From: Fasciola hepatica
Lineage: Eukaryota > Platyhelminthes > Trematoda > Plagiorchiida > Fasciolidae
NCBI GenBank assembly: GCA_948099385.1
Contig: CANUEZ040000191.1
Span: 4,526,001-4,590,000, forward strand
Length of the DNA: 64,000 bases
Direction of reading: 5' to 3'
The notes beneath the pieces are model-generated. The model ran no database searches, had not been told where the DNA came from, and was given only the letters and a program-made list of their open reading frames with translations. The position numbers and the translations under genes were made by a program. Below are positions 41,201-55,200 of this stretch, piece by piece (position 1 is the stretch's first letter; every line of letters starts with the position of its first letter).

Positions 41201-42450
41201 TTATGAACAATCTTCACACAGATTGCTCATACAATGCAATAGAACAGTAGCAGAGTAGATTTGTATAATATGATTCTCCATGCAGCTTGAACACTGAACT
41301 GACCATTGAAAATGATGGAAGCACTGTACAGCTGTTTGATCCGCTAAGGGAATCATGAGCATTGCACATGGACAGAGCCCACACGGGGACTCGAACAAGG
41401 GTTGGGGTGAACGAATGTCAGTCGAACACCCAAACCACAAGGCTATCCGATATGGGTCTCAACGCTTTGTTCAACAGATACACTACATCATATAGCACAA
41501 TCTCCATATTGGCTTCGGCTTTCGCTTTCGCTTTGAACGGTAACAACCAAATTCTCGCACACCGATCCAATCCTATGTTCCATCACTTCTCTATTTATGG
41601 GCCTAAGTAAAACCAAGGCATTCCCTTATGAACAATCCACACAGATTGCTCATACAATGCAATAGAGCAGTAGCAGAGTAGATTTGTATAATATGATTCT
41701 CCATGCAGCTTGAACGCTGAACTGACCTTTGAAAATGATGGAAGCACTGTACAGCTGTTTGATCCGCTAAGGGAATCATGAGCATTGCACTTGGACAGAG
41801 CCTACACGGGGACACGAACAAGGGTTGGGGTGAACGAATGTCAGTCGAACACCCAAGCCACAAGGCTATCCGATATCGGTCTGAACGATTTGGTCAACAT
41901 ATACAATACATGATATAGCACAATCCCCAAATTGGCTTCGGCTTCAGTTAGGTTGGATCGGTAACAACCAAATTCTCGCACACCGATCCAATCCTATGTT
42001 CCATCACTTCTCTATTTATGGGCTTATGTAAAACCAAGGCATTCCCTTATGAACAATCCCCACACAGATTGCTCATACAATGCAATAGAGCAATAGCAGA
42101 GTAGATTTGTATAATATGATTCTCCATGCAGCTTGAACACTGAACTGACCATTGAAAATGATGGAAGCACTGTACAGCTGTTTGATCCGCTAAGGGAATC
42201 ATGAGCATTGCACATGGACAGAGCCCACACGGGGACACGAACAAGGGTTGGGGTGAACGAATGTCAGTCGAACACCCAAACCACAAGGCTATCCGATATG
42301 GGTCTCAACGCTTTGTTCAACAGATACACTACATGATATAGCACAATCTCCAAATTGGCTTCGGCTTTCGCTTTCGCTTTGAACGGTAACAATCAAATTC
42401 TCGCACACCGATCCAATCCTATGTTCCATCACTTCTCTATTTATGGGCCT
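38276..42450 (+). repeat. Pentameric higher-order repeat, 2119-bp period, two near-identical copies
   Basis: The block 38276-40394 is repeated at 40395-42450, covering units 92-95 and 97-100 plus flanking parts. I found two mismatches by eye: C at 38493 against G at 40612, and C at 39069 against G at 41188. Shared private marks include GCGCATGGAGAGAACACAC, CTTGAACGCTGAACTGACC, CCCAAGCCACAAGG, GAGCCTACACGG, GTTAGGTTGGATCGG and GGGCTTATGTAAAACC. This is the youngest-looking duplication in the window. An assembly duplication is the main alternative. Confidence 0.85.
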
Positions 42451-45400
42451 AAGTAAAACCAAGGCATTCCCTTATGAACAATCTTCACACAGATTGCTCA
42501 TACAATGCAATAGAACAGTAGCAGAGTAGATTTGTATAATATGATTCTCCATGCAGCTTGAACACTGAACTGACCATTGAAAATGATGGAAGCACTGTAC
42601 AGCTGTTTGATCCGCTAAGGGAATCATGAGCATTGCACATGGACAGAGCCCACACGGGGACTCGAACAAGGGTTGGGGTGAACGAATGTCAGTCGAACAC
42701 CCAAACCACAAGGCTATCCGATATGGGTCTCAACGCTTTGTTCAACAGATACACTACATCATATAGCACAATCTCCATATTGGCTTCGGCTTTCGCTTTC
42801 GCTTTGAACGGTAACAACCAAATTCTCGCACACCGATCCAATCCTATGTTCCATCACTTCTCTATTTATGGGCCTAAGTAAAACCAAGGCATTCCCTTAT
42901 GAACAATCCACACAGATTGCTCATACAATGCAATAGAGCAGTAGCAGAGTAGATTTGTATAATATGATTCTCCATGCAGCTTGAACACTGAACTGACCAT
43001 TGAAAATGATGGAAGCACTGTACAGCTGTTTGATCCGCTAAGGGAATCATGAGCATTGCACATGGACAGAGCCCACACGGGGACACGAACAAGGGTTGGG
43101 GTGAACGGTTGTCAGTCGAACACCCAAACCACAAGGCTATCCGATATCGGTCTGAACGATTTGGTCAATATATACAATACAAGTTATAGCACAATCCCCA
43201 AATTGGCTTCGGCTTCCGCCTTGGCTTAGAACGGTAACAACCTAATTCTCTCACAACGATCCAATCCTATGTTCCATCACTTCTCTATTTATGGGCCTAA
43301 GTAAAACCAAGGCATTCCCTTATGAACAATCTCCACACAGATTGTTCATACAATGCAATAGAGCAGTAGCAGAGTAGATTTGTATAAAATGATTCTCCAT
43401 GCAGCTTGAACACTGAACTGACCATTGAAAATCATGGAAGCACTGTACAGCTGTTTGATCCGCTAAGGGAATCATGAGCATTGCACATGGACAGAGCCCA
43501 CACGGGGACACGAACAAGGGTTGGGGTGAACGAATGTCAGTCGAACACCCAAACCACAAGGCTATCCGATATGGGTCTCAACGCTTTGTTCAACAGATAC
43601 ACTACATCATATGGCACAATCCCCAAATTGGCTTCGGCTTCCGCTTTCGTTTTGAACGGTAACAACCAAATTCTCGCACACCGATCCAATCCTATGTTCC
43701 ATCACTTCTCTATTTATGGGCCTAAGTAAAACCAAGGCATTCCCTTATGAACAATAAACACAGATTGCTCATACAATGCAATAGAGCAGTAGCAGAGTAG
43801 ATTTGTATAAAATGATTCTCCATGCAGCTTGAACACTGAACTGACCATTGAAAATGATGGAAGCACTGTACAGCTGTTTGATCCGCTAAGGGAATCATGA
43901 GCATTGCACATGGACAGAGCCCACACGGGGACACGAACAAGGGTTGGGGTGAACGAATGTCAGTCGAACACCCAAACCACAAGGCTATCCGATATGGGTC
44001 TGAACGCTTTGTTCAACATATACAGTACATGATGTAGCACAATCCCAAAAGTGGCTTCGGCTTTCGCTTTCGCTTTGAACGGTAACAACCAAATTCTCGC
44101 ACACCGATCCAATCCTATGTTCCATCACTTCTCTATTTATGGGCCAAAGTAAAACCAAGGCATTCCCTTATGAACAATCCACACAGATTGCTCATACAAT
44201 GCAATAGAGCAGTAGCAGAGTAGATTTGTATAATATGATTCTCCATGCAGCTTGAACGCTGAACTGACCTTTGAAAATGATGGAAGCACTGTACAGCTGT
44301 TTGATCCGCTAAGGGAATCATGAGCATTGCACATGGACAGAGCCCACACGGGGACACGAACAAGGGTTGGGGTGAACGAATGTCAGTCGAACACCCAAAC
44401 CACAAGGCTATCCGATATGGGTCTCAACGCTTTGTTCAACAGATACACTACATCATATGGCACAATCCCCAAATTGGCTTCGGCTTCCGCTTTCGTTTTG
44501 AACGGTAACAACCAAATTCTCGCACACCGATCCAATCCTATGTTCCATCACTTCTCTATTTATGGGCCTAAGTAAAACCAAGTCATTCCCTTATGAACAA
44601 TCCCCACACAGATTGCTCATACAATGCAATAGAGCAGTAGCAGAGTAGATTTGTATAAAATGATTCTCCATGCAGCTTGAACACTGAACTGACCATTGAA
44701 AATGATGGAAGCACTGTACAGCTGTTTGATCCGCTAAGGGAATCATGAGCATTGCACATGGACAGAGCCCACACGGGGACACGAACAAGGGTTGGGGTGA
44801 ACGAATGTCAGTCGAACACCCAAACCACAAGGCTATCCGATATGGGTCTGAACGCTTTGTTCAACATATACAGTACATGATGTAGCACAATCCCAAAAGT
44901 GGCTTCGGCTTTCGCTTTCGCTTTGAACGGTAACAATCAAATTCTCGCACACCGATCCAATCCTATGTTCCATCACTTCTCTATTTATGGGCCTAAGTAA
45001 AACCAAGGCATTCCCTTATGAACAATCTTCACACAGATTGCTCATACAATGCAATAGAGCAGTAGCAGAGTAGATTTGTATAATATGATTCTCCATGCAG
45101 CTTGAACGCTGAACTGACCTTTGAAAATGATGGAAGCACTGTACAGCTGTTTGATCCGCTAAGGGAATCATGAGCATTGCACATGGACAGAGCCCACACG
45201 GGGACTCGAACAAGGGTTGGGGTGAACGAATGTCAGTCGAACACCCAAACCACAAGGCTATCCGATATGGGTCTCAACGCTTTGTTCAACAGATACACTA
45301 CATCATATAGCACAATCTCCATATTGGCTTCGGCTTTCGCTTTCGCTTTGAACGGTAACAATCAAATTCTCGCACACCGATCCAATCCTATGTTCCATCA

Positions 45401-47546
45401 CTTCTCTATTTATGGGCCTAAGTAAAACCAAGGCATTCCCTTATGAACAATCCACACAGATTGCTCATACAATGCAATAGAGCAGTAGCAGAGTAGATTT
45501 GTATAATATGATTCTCCATGCAGCTTGAACACTGAACTGACCATTGAAAATGATGGAAGCACTGTACAGCTGTTTGATCCGCTAAGGGAATCATGAGCAT
45601 TGCACATGGACAGAGCCCACACGGGGACACGAACAAGGGTTGGGGTGAACGGTTGTCAGTCGAACACCCAAACCACAAGGCTATCCGATATCGGTCTGAA
45701 CGATTTGGTCAATATATACAATACAAGATATAGCACAATCCCCAAATTGGCTTCGGCTTCCGCTTTCGCTTTGAACGGTGACAACCAAATTCTCGCACAA
45801 CGATCCAATCCTATGTTCCATCACTTCTCTATTTATGGGCCTAAGTAAAACCAAGGCATTCCCTTATGAACAATCCACACAGATTGCTCATACAATGCAA
45901 TAGAGCAGTAGCAGAGTAGATTTGTATAATAGGATTCTCCATGCAGCTTGAACACTGAACTGACCATTGAAAATGATGGAAGCACTGTACAGCTGTTTGA
46001 TCCGCTCAGGGAATCATGAGCATTGCACATGGACAGAGCCCACACGGGGACACGAACAAGGGTTGGGGTGAACGAATGTCAGTCGAACACCCAAACCACA
46101 AGGCTATCCGATATGGGTCTCAACGCTTTGTTCAACAGATACACTACATCATATGGCACAATCCCCAAATTGGCTTCGGCTTCCGCCTTGGCTTAGAACG
46201 GTAACAACCTAATTCTCTCACAACGATCCAATCCTATGTTCCATCACTTCTCTATTTATGGGCCTAAGTAAAACCAAGGCATTCCCTTATGAACAATCCA
46301 CACAGATTGCTCATACAATGCAATAGAGCAGTAGCAGAGTAGATTTGTATAATATGATTCTCCATGCAGCTTGAACACTGAACTGACCATTGAAAATCAT
46401 GGAAGCACTGTACAGCTGTTTGATCCGCTAAGGGAATCATGAGCATTGCACATGGACAGAGCCCACACGGGGACACGAACAAGGGTTGGGGTGAACGAAT
46501 GTCAGTCGAACACCCAAACCACAAGGCTATCCGATATGGGTCTCAACGCTTTGTTCAACAGATACACTACATCATATGGCACAATCCCCAAATTGGCTTC
46601 GGCTTCCGCTTTCCTTTTGAACGGTAACAACCAAATTCTCGCACACCGATCCAATCCTATGTTCCATCACTTCTCTATTTATGGGCCTAAGTAAAACCAA
46701 GTCATTCCCTTATGAACAATCCACACAGATTGCTCATACAATGCAATAGAGCAGTAGCAGAGTAGATTTGTATAAAATGATTCTCCATGCAGCTTGAACA
46801 CTGAACTGACCATTGAAAATGATGGAAGCACTGTACAGCTGTTTGATCCGCTAAGGGAATCATGAGCATTGCACATGGACAGAGCCCACACGGGGACACG
46901 AACAAGGGTTGGGGTGAACGAATGTCAGTCGAACACCCAAACCACAAGGCTATCCGATATGGGTCTGAATGCTTTGTTCAACATATACAGTACATGATGT
47001 AGCACAATCCCAAAAGTGGCTTCGGCTTTCGCTTTCGCTTTGAACGGTAACAACCAAATTCTCGCACACCGATCCAATCCTATGTTCCATCACTTCTCTA
47101 TTTATGGGCCAAAGTAAAACCAAGGCATTCCCTTATGAACAATCCACACAGATTTCTCATACAATGCAATAGAGCAGTAGCAGAGTAGATTTGTATAATA
47201 TGATTCTCCATGCAGCTTGAACGCTGAACTGACCTTTGAAAATGATGGAAGCACTGTACAGCTGTTTGATCCGCTAAGGGAATCATGAGCATTGCACTTG
47301 GACAGAGCCCACACGGGGACACGAACAAGGGTTGGGGTGAACGAATGTCAGTCGAACACCCAAGCCACAAGGCTATCCGATATCGGTCTGAACGATTTGG
47401 TCAACATATACAATACATCATATAGCACAATCCCCAAATTGGCTTCGGCTTCCGCCTTGGCTTTGAACGGTAACAACCAAATTCTCGCACACCGATCCAA
47501 TCCTTCGTTCCATCACTTCTCTATTTATGGGCCTAAGTAAAAGCAA

Positions 47547-49244
47547 GGCATTCCCTTATGAACAATCTTCACACAGATTGCTCATACAATGCAATAGAAC
47601 AGTAGCAGAGTAGATTTGTATAAAATGATTCTCCATGCAGCTTGAACACTGAACTGACCATTGAAAATCATGGAAGCACTGTACAGCTGTTTGATCCGCT
47701 AAGGGAATAATGAGCATTGCACATGGACAGAGCCCACACGGGGACACGAACAAGGGTTGGGGTGAACGGTTGTCAGTCGAACACCCAAACCACAAGGCTA
47801 TCCGATATGGGTCTCAACGCTTTGTTCAACAGATACACTACATCATATGGCACAATCCCCAAATTGGCTTCGTCTTCCGCTTTCGTTTTGAACGGTAACA
47901 ACCAAATTCTCGCACACCGATCCAAACCTATGTTGCATCACTTCTCTATTTATGGGCCTAAGTAAAACCAAGTCATTCCCTTATGAACAATCCCCACACA
48001 GATTGCTCATACAATGCAATAGAGCAGTAGCAGAGTAGATTTGTATAATATGATTCTCCATGCAGCTTGAACACTGAACTGACCATTGAAAATGATGGAA
48101 GCACTGTACAGCTGTTTGATCCGCTAAGGGAATCATGAGCATTGCACAAAGACATAACCCACACGGGACACGAACAAGGGTTGGGGTGAACGATTGTCAG
48201 TCGAACACCCAAACCACAAGGCTATCCGATATGGGTCTCAACGCTTTGTTCAACATATACAATACATGATATAGCACAATCCCCAAATTGGCTTCGGCTT
48301 TCGCTTTCGCTTTGAACGGTAACAACCAAATTCTCGCACACCGATCCAATCCTATGTTCCATCACTTCTCTAGTTATGGGCCTAAGTAAAACCAAGGCAT
48401 TCCCTTATGAACAATCTCCACACAGATTGCTCATACAATGCAATAGAGCAGTAGCAGAGTAGATTTGTATAAAATGATTCTCCATGCAGCTTGAACACTG
48501 AACTGACCATTGAAAATGATGGAAGCACTGTACAGCTGTTTGATCCGCTAAGGGAATCATGAGCATTGCACATGGACAGAGCCCACACGGGGACACGAAC
48601 AAGGGTTGGGGTGAACGAATGTCAGTCGAACACCCAAACCACAAGGCTATCCGATATGGGTCTCAACGCTTTGTTCAACAGATACACTACATCATATGGC
48701 ACAATCCCCAAATTGGCTTCGTCTTCCGCTTTCGTTTTGAACGGTAACAACCAAATTCTCGCACACCGATCCAAACCTATGTTCCATCACTTCTCTATTT
48801 ATGGGCCTAAGTAAAACCAAGTCATTCCCTTATGAACAATCCCCACACAGATTGCTCATACAATGCAATAGAGCAGTAGCAGAGTAGATTTGTATAATAT
48901 GATTCTCCATGCAGCTTGAACACTGAACTGACCATTGAAAATGATGGAAGCACTGTACAGCTGTTTGATCCGCTAAGGGAATCATGAGCATTGCACAAAG
49001 ACATAACCCACACGGGACACGAACAAGGGTTGGGGTGAACGATTGTCAGTCGAACACCCAAACCACAAGGCTATCCGATATGGGTCTCAACGCTTTGTTC
49101 AACATATACAATACATGATATAGCACAATCCCCAAATTGGCTTCGGCTTTCGCTTTCGCTTTGAACGGTAACAACCAAATTCTCGCACACCGATCCAATC
49201 CGATGTTCCATTACTTCTCAATTAGTGGGGCTAAGTAAAACCAA
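47547..49244 (+). repeat. Dimeric higher-order repeat, 849-bp period
   Basis: Units at 47547 and 48396 share CTTCGTCTTCCGC and GATCCAAACCTATG. Units at 47972 and 48821 share CACAAAGACATAACCCACAC with a one-base deletion (ACACGGGACACG), which gives 424-bp units. The first part of the unit at 47547 differs from its partner (AATCTTCACACAG, AATCATGG, GGAATAATGAGC). The tract near 49199-49236 has an unusual cluster of changes (CCGATGTTCCATTAC, CTCAATTAGTGGGG) that ends the similarity. Confidence 0.8.
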
Positions 49245-52210
49245 GGCATTCCCTTATGAACAATCTCCACACAGATTGCTCATACAATGCAATAGAGCAG
49301 TAGCAGAGTAGATTTGTATAATATGATTCTCCATGCAGCTTGAACACTGAACTGACCATTGGAAATGATGGAAACACTGTACAGCTGTTTGATCCGCTAA
49401 GGGAATCATGAGCATTGCACATGGACAGAGCCCACACGGGGACACGAACAACGGTTGGGGTGAACGATTGTCATTCGAACACCCAAACCACAAGGCTATC
49501 CGATATGGGTCTCAACGCTTTGTTCAACATATACACTACATCATATGGCACACTCCCCAAATTGGCTTCGGCTTTCGCTTTCGCTTTGAACGGTAACAAC
49601 CAAATTCACGCACAACGATCCAATCCTATGTTCCATCACTTCTCTATTTATGGGCCTAAGTAAAACCAAGGCATTCCCTTATGAACAATCCCCACACAGA
49701 TTGCTCATACAATGCAATAGAGCAGTAGCAGAGTAGATTTGTATAATATGATTCTCCATGCAGCTTGAACGCTGAACTGACCTTTGAAAATGATGGAAGC
49801 ACTGTACAGCTGTTTGATCCGCTAAGGGAATCATGAGCATTGCACATGGACAGAGCCCACACGGGGACTCGAACAAGGGTTGGGGTGAACGAATGTCAGT
49901 CGAACACCCAAACCACAAGGCTATCCGATATGGGTCTCAACGCTTTGTTCAACAGATACACTTTTTCATATAGCACAATCCCAAAATTAGCTACGGCTCT
50001 CGCTTTGGCTTTGAACGGTAACAATCAAATTCTCGCACACCGATCCAATCCTATGTTCCATCACTTCTCTATTTATGGGCCTACGTAAAACCAAGGCATT
50101 CCCTTATGAACAATCTCCACACAGATTGCTCATACAATGCAATAGAGCAGTAGCAGAGTAGATTTGTATAATATGATTCTCCATGCAGCTTGAACACTGA
50201 ACTGACCATTGAAAATGATGGAAGCACTGTAAAGCTGTTTGATCCGCTAAGGGAATCATGAGCATTGCACATGGACAGAGCCCACACGGGGACACGAACA
50301 AGGGTCGGGGTGAACGAATGTCAGTCGAACACCCAAACCACAAGGCTATCCGATATGGGTCTCAACGCTTTGTTCAACAGATACACTACATCATATGGCA
50401 CAATCCCCAAATTGGCTTCGGCTTTCGCTTTCGCTTTGAACGGTAACAACCAAATTCTCGCACAACGATCCAATCCTATGTTCCATCACTTCTCTATTTA
50501 TGGGCCTAAGTAAAACCAAGGCATTCCCTTATGAACAATCCACACAGATTGCTCATACAATGCAATAGAGCAGTAGCAGAGTAGATTTGTATAATATGAT
50601 TCTCCATGCAGCTTGAACACTGAACTGACCATTGAAAATGATGGAAGCACTGTACAGCTGTTTGATCCGCTAAGGGAATCACGAGCATTGCACCTGGACA
50701 GAGCCCACTCGGGGACACGAACAAGGGTTGGGGTGAACGAATGTCAGTCGAACACCCAAACCACAAGGCTATCCGATATAGGTCTCAACGCTTTGTTCAA
50801 CATATACACTACATGATATAGAACAATCCTCAAATTGGCTTCGGCTTTCGCTTTCGCTTTGAACGGTAACAACCAAATTCTCGCACACCGATCCAATCCT
50901 ATGTTCCATCACTTCTCTATTTATGAACCAAAGTAAAAGCAAGGCATTCCCTTATGAACAATCCACACAGATTGCTCATACAATGCAATAGAGCAGTAGC
51001 AGAGTAGATTTGTATAATATGATTCTCCATGCAGCTTGAACACTGAACTGACCATTGAAAATGATGGAAGCACTGTACAGCTGTTTGATCCGTTAAGGGA
51101 ATCATGAGCATTGCACATGGACAGAGCCCACTCGGGGACACGAACAAGGTTTGGGGTGAACGAATGTCAGTCGAACACCAAACCACAAGACTATCCGATA
51201 TGGGTCTGTACGCTTTGTTCAACATATACAATACATGATATAGCACTATCGCCAAATTGGCTTCGGCTTTCGCTTTCGCTTTGAACGGTAACAACCAAAT
51301 TCTCGCACACCGATCCAATCCTATGTTCCATCACTTCTCTATTTATGGGCCTAAGTAAAACCAAGGCATTCCCTTATGAACAATCCACACAGATTTCTCA
51401 TACAATGCAATAGAGCAGTAGCAGAGTAGACTTGTATAATATGATTCTCCATGCAGCTTGAACACTGAACTGACCATTGAAAATGATGGAAGCACTGTAC
51501 AGCTGTTTGATCCGCTAAGGGAATCATGAGCATTGCACATGGATACATCTCACTCGCTGACACGAACAAGGGTTGGGGTGAACGAATGTCAGTCGAACAC
51601 CCAAACCACCAGGCTATCCGATATGGGTCTCAACGCTTTGTTCAGCATATACACTACATGATATAGCACAATCCCCAAATTGGCTTCGGCTTTCGCTCTC
51701 GTCTTGAACGGTAACAACCAAATTCTCGCACACCGATCCAATCCTATGTTCCATCACTTCTCTATTTATGGGCCTAAGTAAAACCAAGGCATTCCCTTAT
51801 GAACAATCCACACAGATTGCTCATACAATGCAATAGAGCAGTAGCAGAGCAGATTTGTATAATATGATTCTCCGTGCAGCTTGAACACTGAACTGACCAT
51901 TGAAAATGATGGAAGCACTGTACAGCTGTTTGATCCGCTAAAGCAATCATGAGCATTGCACATGGACAGATCTCACTCGCTGACAGGAACAAGGGTTGGG
52001 GTGAACGAATGTCAGTCGAACACCCAAACCACAAGGCTATCCGATATAGGTCTCAACGCTTTGTTCAACATATACACTACATGATATAGCACAATCCCCA
52101 AATTGGCTTCGGCTTTCGCTTTCGCTTTGAACGGTAACAACCAAATTCTCGCACACCGATCCAATCCTATGTTCCATCACTTCTCTATTTATGGGCCTAA
52201 GTAAAAGCAA

Positions 52211-55200
52211 GGCATTCCCTTATGAACAATCCACACAGATTGATCATACAATGCAATAGAGCAGTAGCAGAGTAGATTTGTTAAATATGATTCTCCATGC
52301 AGCTTGAACACTGAACTGACCATTGCAAATTATGGAAGCACTGTACAGCTGTTTGATCCGCTAAGGGAATCATGAGCATTGCACATGGACAGAGCCCACT
52401 CGGAGACGGGAACCAGGATTGTGGTGAACGACTTTTAGTAGACTACCCAAAACACGTGCTATCCAATATGGGTCTGAACGCTTTGTTCAACATATACACT
52501 ACATGATATAGCACAATCCCCAAATTGGCTTCGGCTTTCGCTTTCGCTTTGAACGGTAACAACCAAATTCTCGCACACCGATCCAATCCTATGTTCCATC
52601 ACTTCTCTATTTATGGGCCTAAGTAAAACCAAGGCATTCCCTTATGAACAATCCACACAGATTGCTCATACAATGCAATAGAGCAGTAGCAGAGTAGATT
52701 TGTTAAATATGATTCTCCATGCAGCTTGAACACTGAACTGACCATTGAAAATGATGGAAGCACTGTACAGCTGTTTGATCCGCTAAGGGAATCATGAGCT
52801 TTGCACATGGACAGAGCCCACTCGGAGACACGAACAAGGGTTGGGGTGAACGAATGTCAGTCGAACACCCAAACCACAAGGCTATCCCATATGCGTCTCA
52901 AAGCTCGGTTCAACATATACAATTCATGATATAGCACAATCCCCAAATTGGCTTCGGCTTTCGCTTTCGATTTGAACGGTAACAACCAAATTCTCGCACA
53001 CCGATCCAATCCTATGTTCCATCAATTTTCTATTTATGGGCCTAAGTAAAACCAAGGCATTCCGTTATTATCAATCCACACAGATTGCGCATACAATGCA
53101 ATAGAGCAGTAGCAGAGTAGATTTGTATAATATGATTCTCCATGCAGCTTGAACACTGAACTGACCATTGAAAATGATGGAAGCACTGTACAGCTGTTTG
53201 ATCCGCTAAGGGAATCATGAGCATTGCACATGGACAGAGCCCACTCGGAGACACGAACAGGGGTTGGGGTGAACGAATGTCAGTCGAACACCCAATTCAC
53301 AATTCTATCCGATATCGGTCTCAACGCTTTGTTCAACATAGACAATACATGATATAGCACAATCACCAAATTGGCTTCGGCTTTTGCTTTCGCTTTGAAC
53401 GGTAACAATCAAATCCTCGCACACCGATCCAATCCTATGTTCCATCATTTCTCTATTTATGGGCCTAAGTAAAACCAAGGCATTCCCTTATGAACAATCC
53501 ACACAGATTGCTCATACAATGCAATAGAGCAGTAGCAGAGTAGATTTGTATAATATAATTCTCCGTGCAGATTGAACACTGAACTGACCATTGAAAATGA
53601 TGGAAGCACTGTACAGCTGTTTGATCCGCTAAGGGAAACATGAGCATTGCACATGGACAGAGCCCACTCGGAGACGGGAACCAGGATTGTGGTGAACGAA
53701 TGTTAGTAGACTACCCAAACCACAGGGCTATCCGATATGGGCTTCAACGCTTTGTTCAACATATACAATACGTGATATAGCAAAAACCCCAAATTGGCTT
53801 CGGCTTTCGCTTTCGCTTTGAACGGTAACAACCAAATTCTCGCACACAGATCCAATCCTATGTTCCATCACTTCTCTATTGATGGGCCTAAGTAAAACCA
53901 AGGCATTCCCTTATGAACAATCCACACAGATTGCTCATACAATGCAATAGAGCAGTAGCAGAGTAGACTTGTATAATATGATTCTCCATGCAGCTTGAAC
54001 ACTGAACTGACCATTGAAAATGATGGAAGCACTGTACAGCTGTTTGATCCGCTAAGGGAATCATGAGCATTGCCTATGGAAAGAGCCCACTCGGAGACAC
54101 GAACAAGGGTTGGGGTGAACGAATGTCAGTCGAACACCAAACCACAAGGCTATCCGATATCGATCTCAACGCTTTGTTCAACATATACACTACATGTTAT
54201 TGCACAATCCACAAATTGGCTTCGGCTTTCGCTTTCGCTTTGAACGGTAACAACCAAATTCTCGCACACAGATCCAATCCTATGTTCCATAACTTCTCTA
54301 TTTATGGGCCTAAGTAAAACCAAGGCATTCCCTTATGAACAATCCACACAGATTGCTCATACAATGCAATAGAGCAGTAGCAGAGTAGATTTGTATAATA
54401 TGATTCTCCATGCAGCTTGAACACTGAACTGACCATTGAAAATTATGGAAGCACTGTACAGCTGTTTGATCAGCTCAGGGAATCATGAGCATTGAACATG
54501 GACAGAGCCACCTCGGAGACACGAACAGGGGTTGGGGTGAACGAATGTCAGTCGAACACCCAAACCACAAGGCTATCCGATATAGGTCTCAAAGCTTTGT
54601 TCAACATATACACTACATGAGATAGCAAAATCACCAAATTGGCTTCGGCTTTCGCTTTCGCTTTGAACGGTAACAACCAAATTCTCGCACACCGATCCAA
54701 TCCTATGTTCCATCACTTCTCTATTTATGGGCCTAAGTAAAACCAAGGCATTCCCTTATGAACAATCCACACAGATTGCTCATACAATGCAATAGAGCAG
54801 TAGCAGAGTAGATTTGTATTATATGATTCTCCATGCAGCTTGAACACTGAACTGACCATTGAAAATTATGGAAGCACTGTACAGCTGTTTGATCCGCTAA
54901 GGGAATCATGAGGATTGCACATGGACAGAGCCCACTCGGAGACGGGAACCAGGATTGTGGTGAACGACATTTAGTAGACTACCCAAAACACGTGCTATCC
55001 GATATGGGTCTCAACGCTTTGTTCAACATATACACTACATGATATAGCACAATCCCCAAATTGGCTTCGGCTTTCGCTTTCGCTTTGAACGGTAACAACC
55101 AAATTCTCGCACACCGATCCAATCCTATGTTCCATCACTTCTCTATTTATGGGCCTAAGTAAAACCAAGGCATTCCCTTATGAACAATCCACACAGATTG

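Larger units (their letters stand above)
8980..50942 (+). repeat. Satellite zone B (units 22-120), mosaic core rich in 425-bp monomers
   Basis: Around half of these units carry a 2-bp insertion in AATCCACACAG and are 425 bp long. The variable half falls into a few recurring classes. Class alpha has CAGATACACTACATCATATGG and a CCGCTTTCG or CCGCTTTCC tract. Class beta has CGGTCTGAACGATTTGGTC, CCGCCTTGGCTTAG and CTAATTCTCTCACAACG. Class gamma has ACATGATGTAGC and CCCAAAAGTGG. Class delta has ATCTCCATATTGG. Class epsilon has CAGTTAGGTTGG. The classes alternate in changing order, and some units are visible chimeras. This zone holds dimeric, trimeric and pentameric higher-order repeats and long-range duplicated blocks. 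Boundaries are drawn by variant content and are approximate. Confidence 0.85.
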
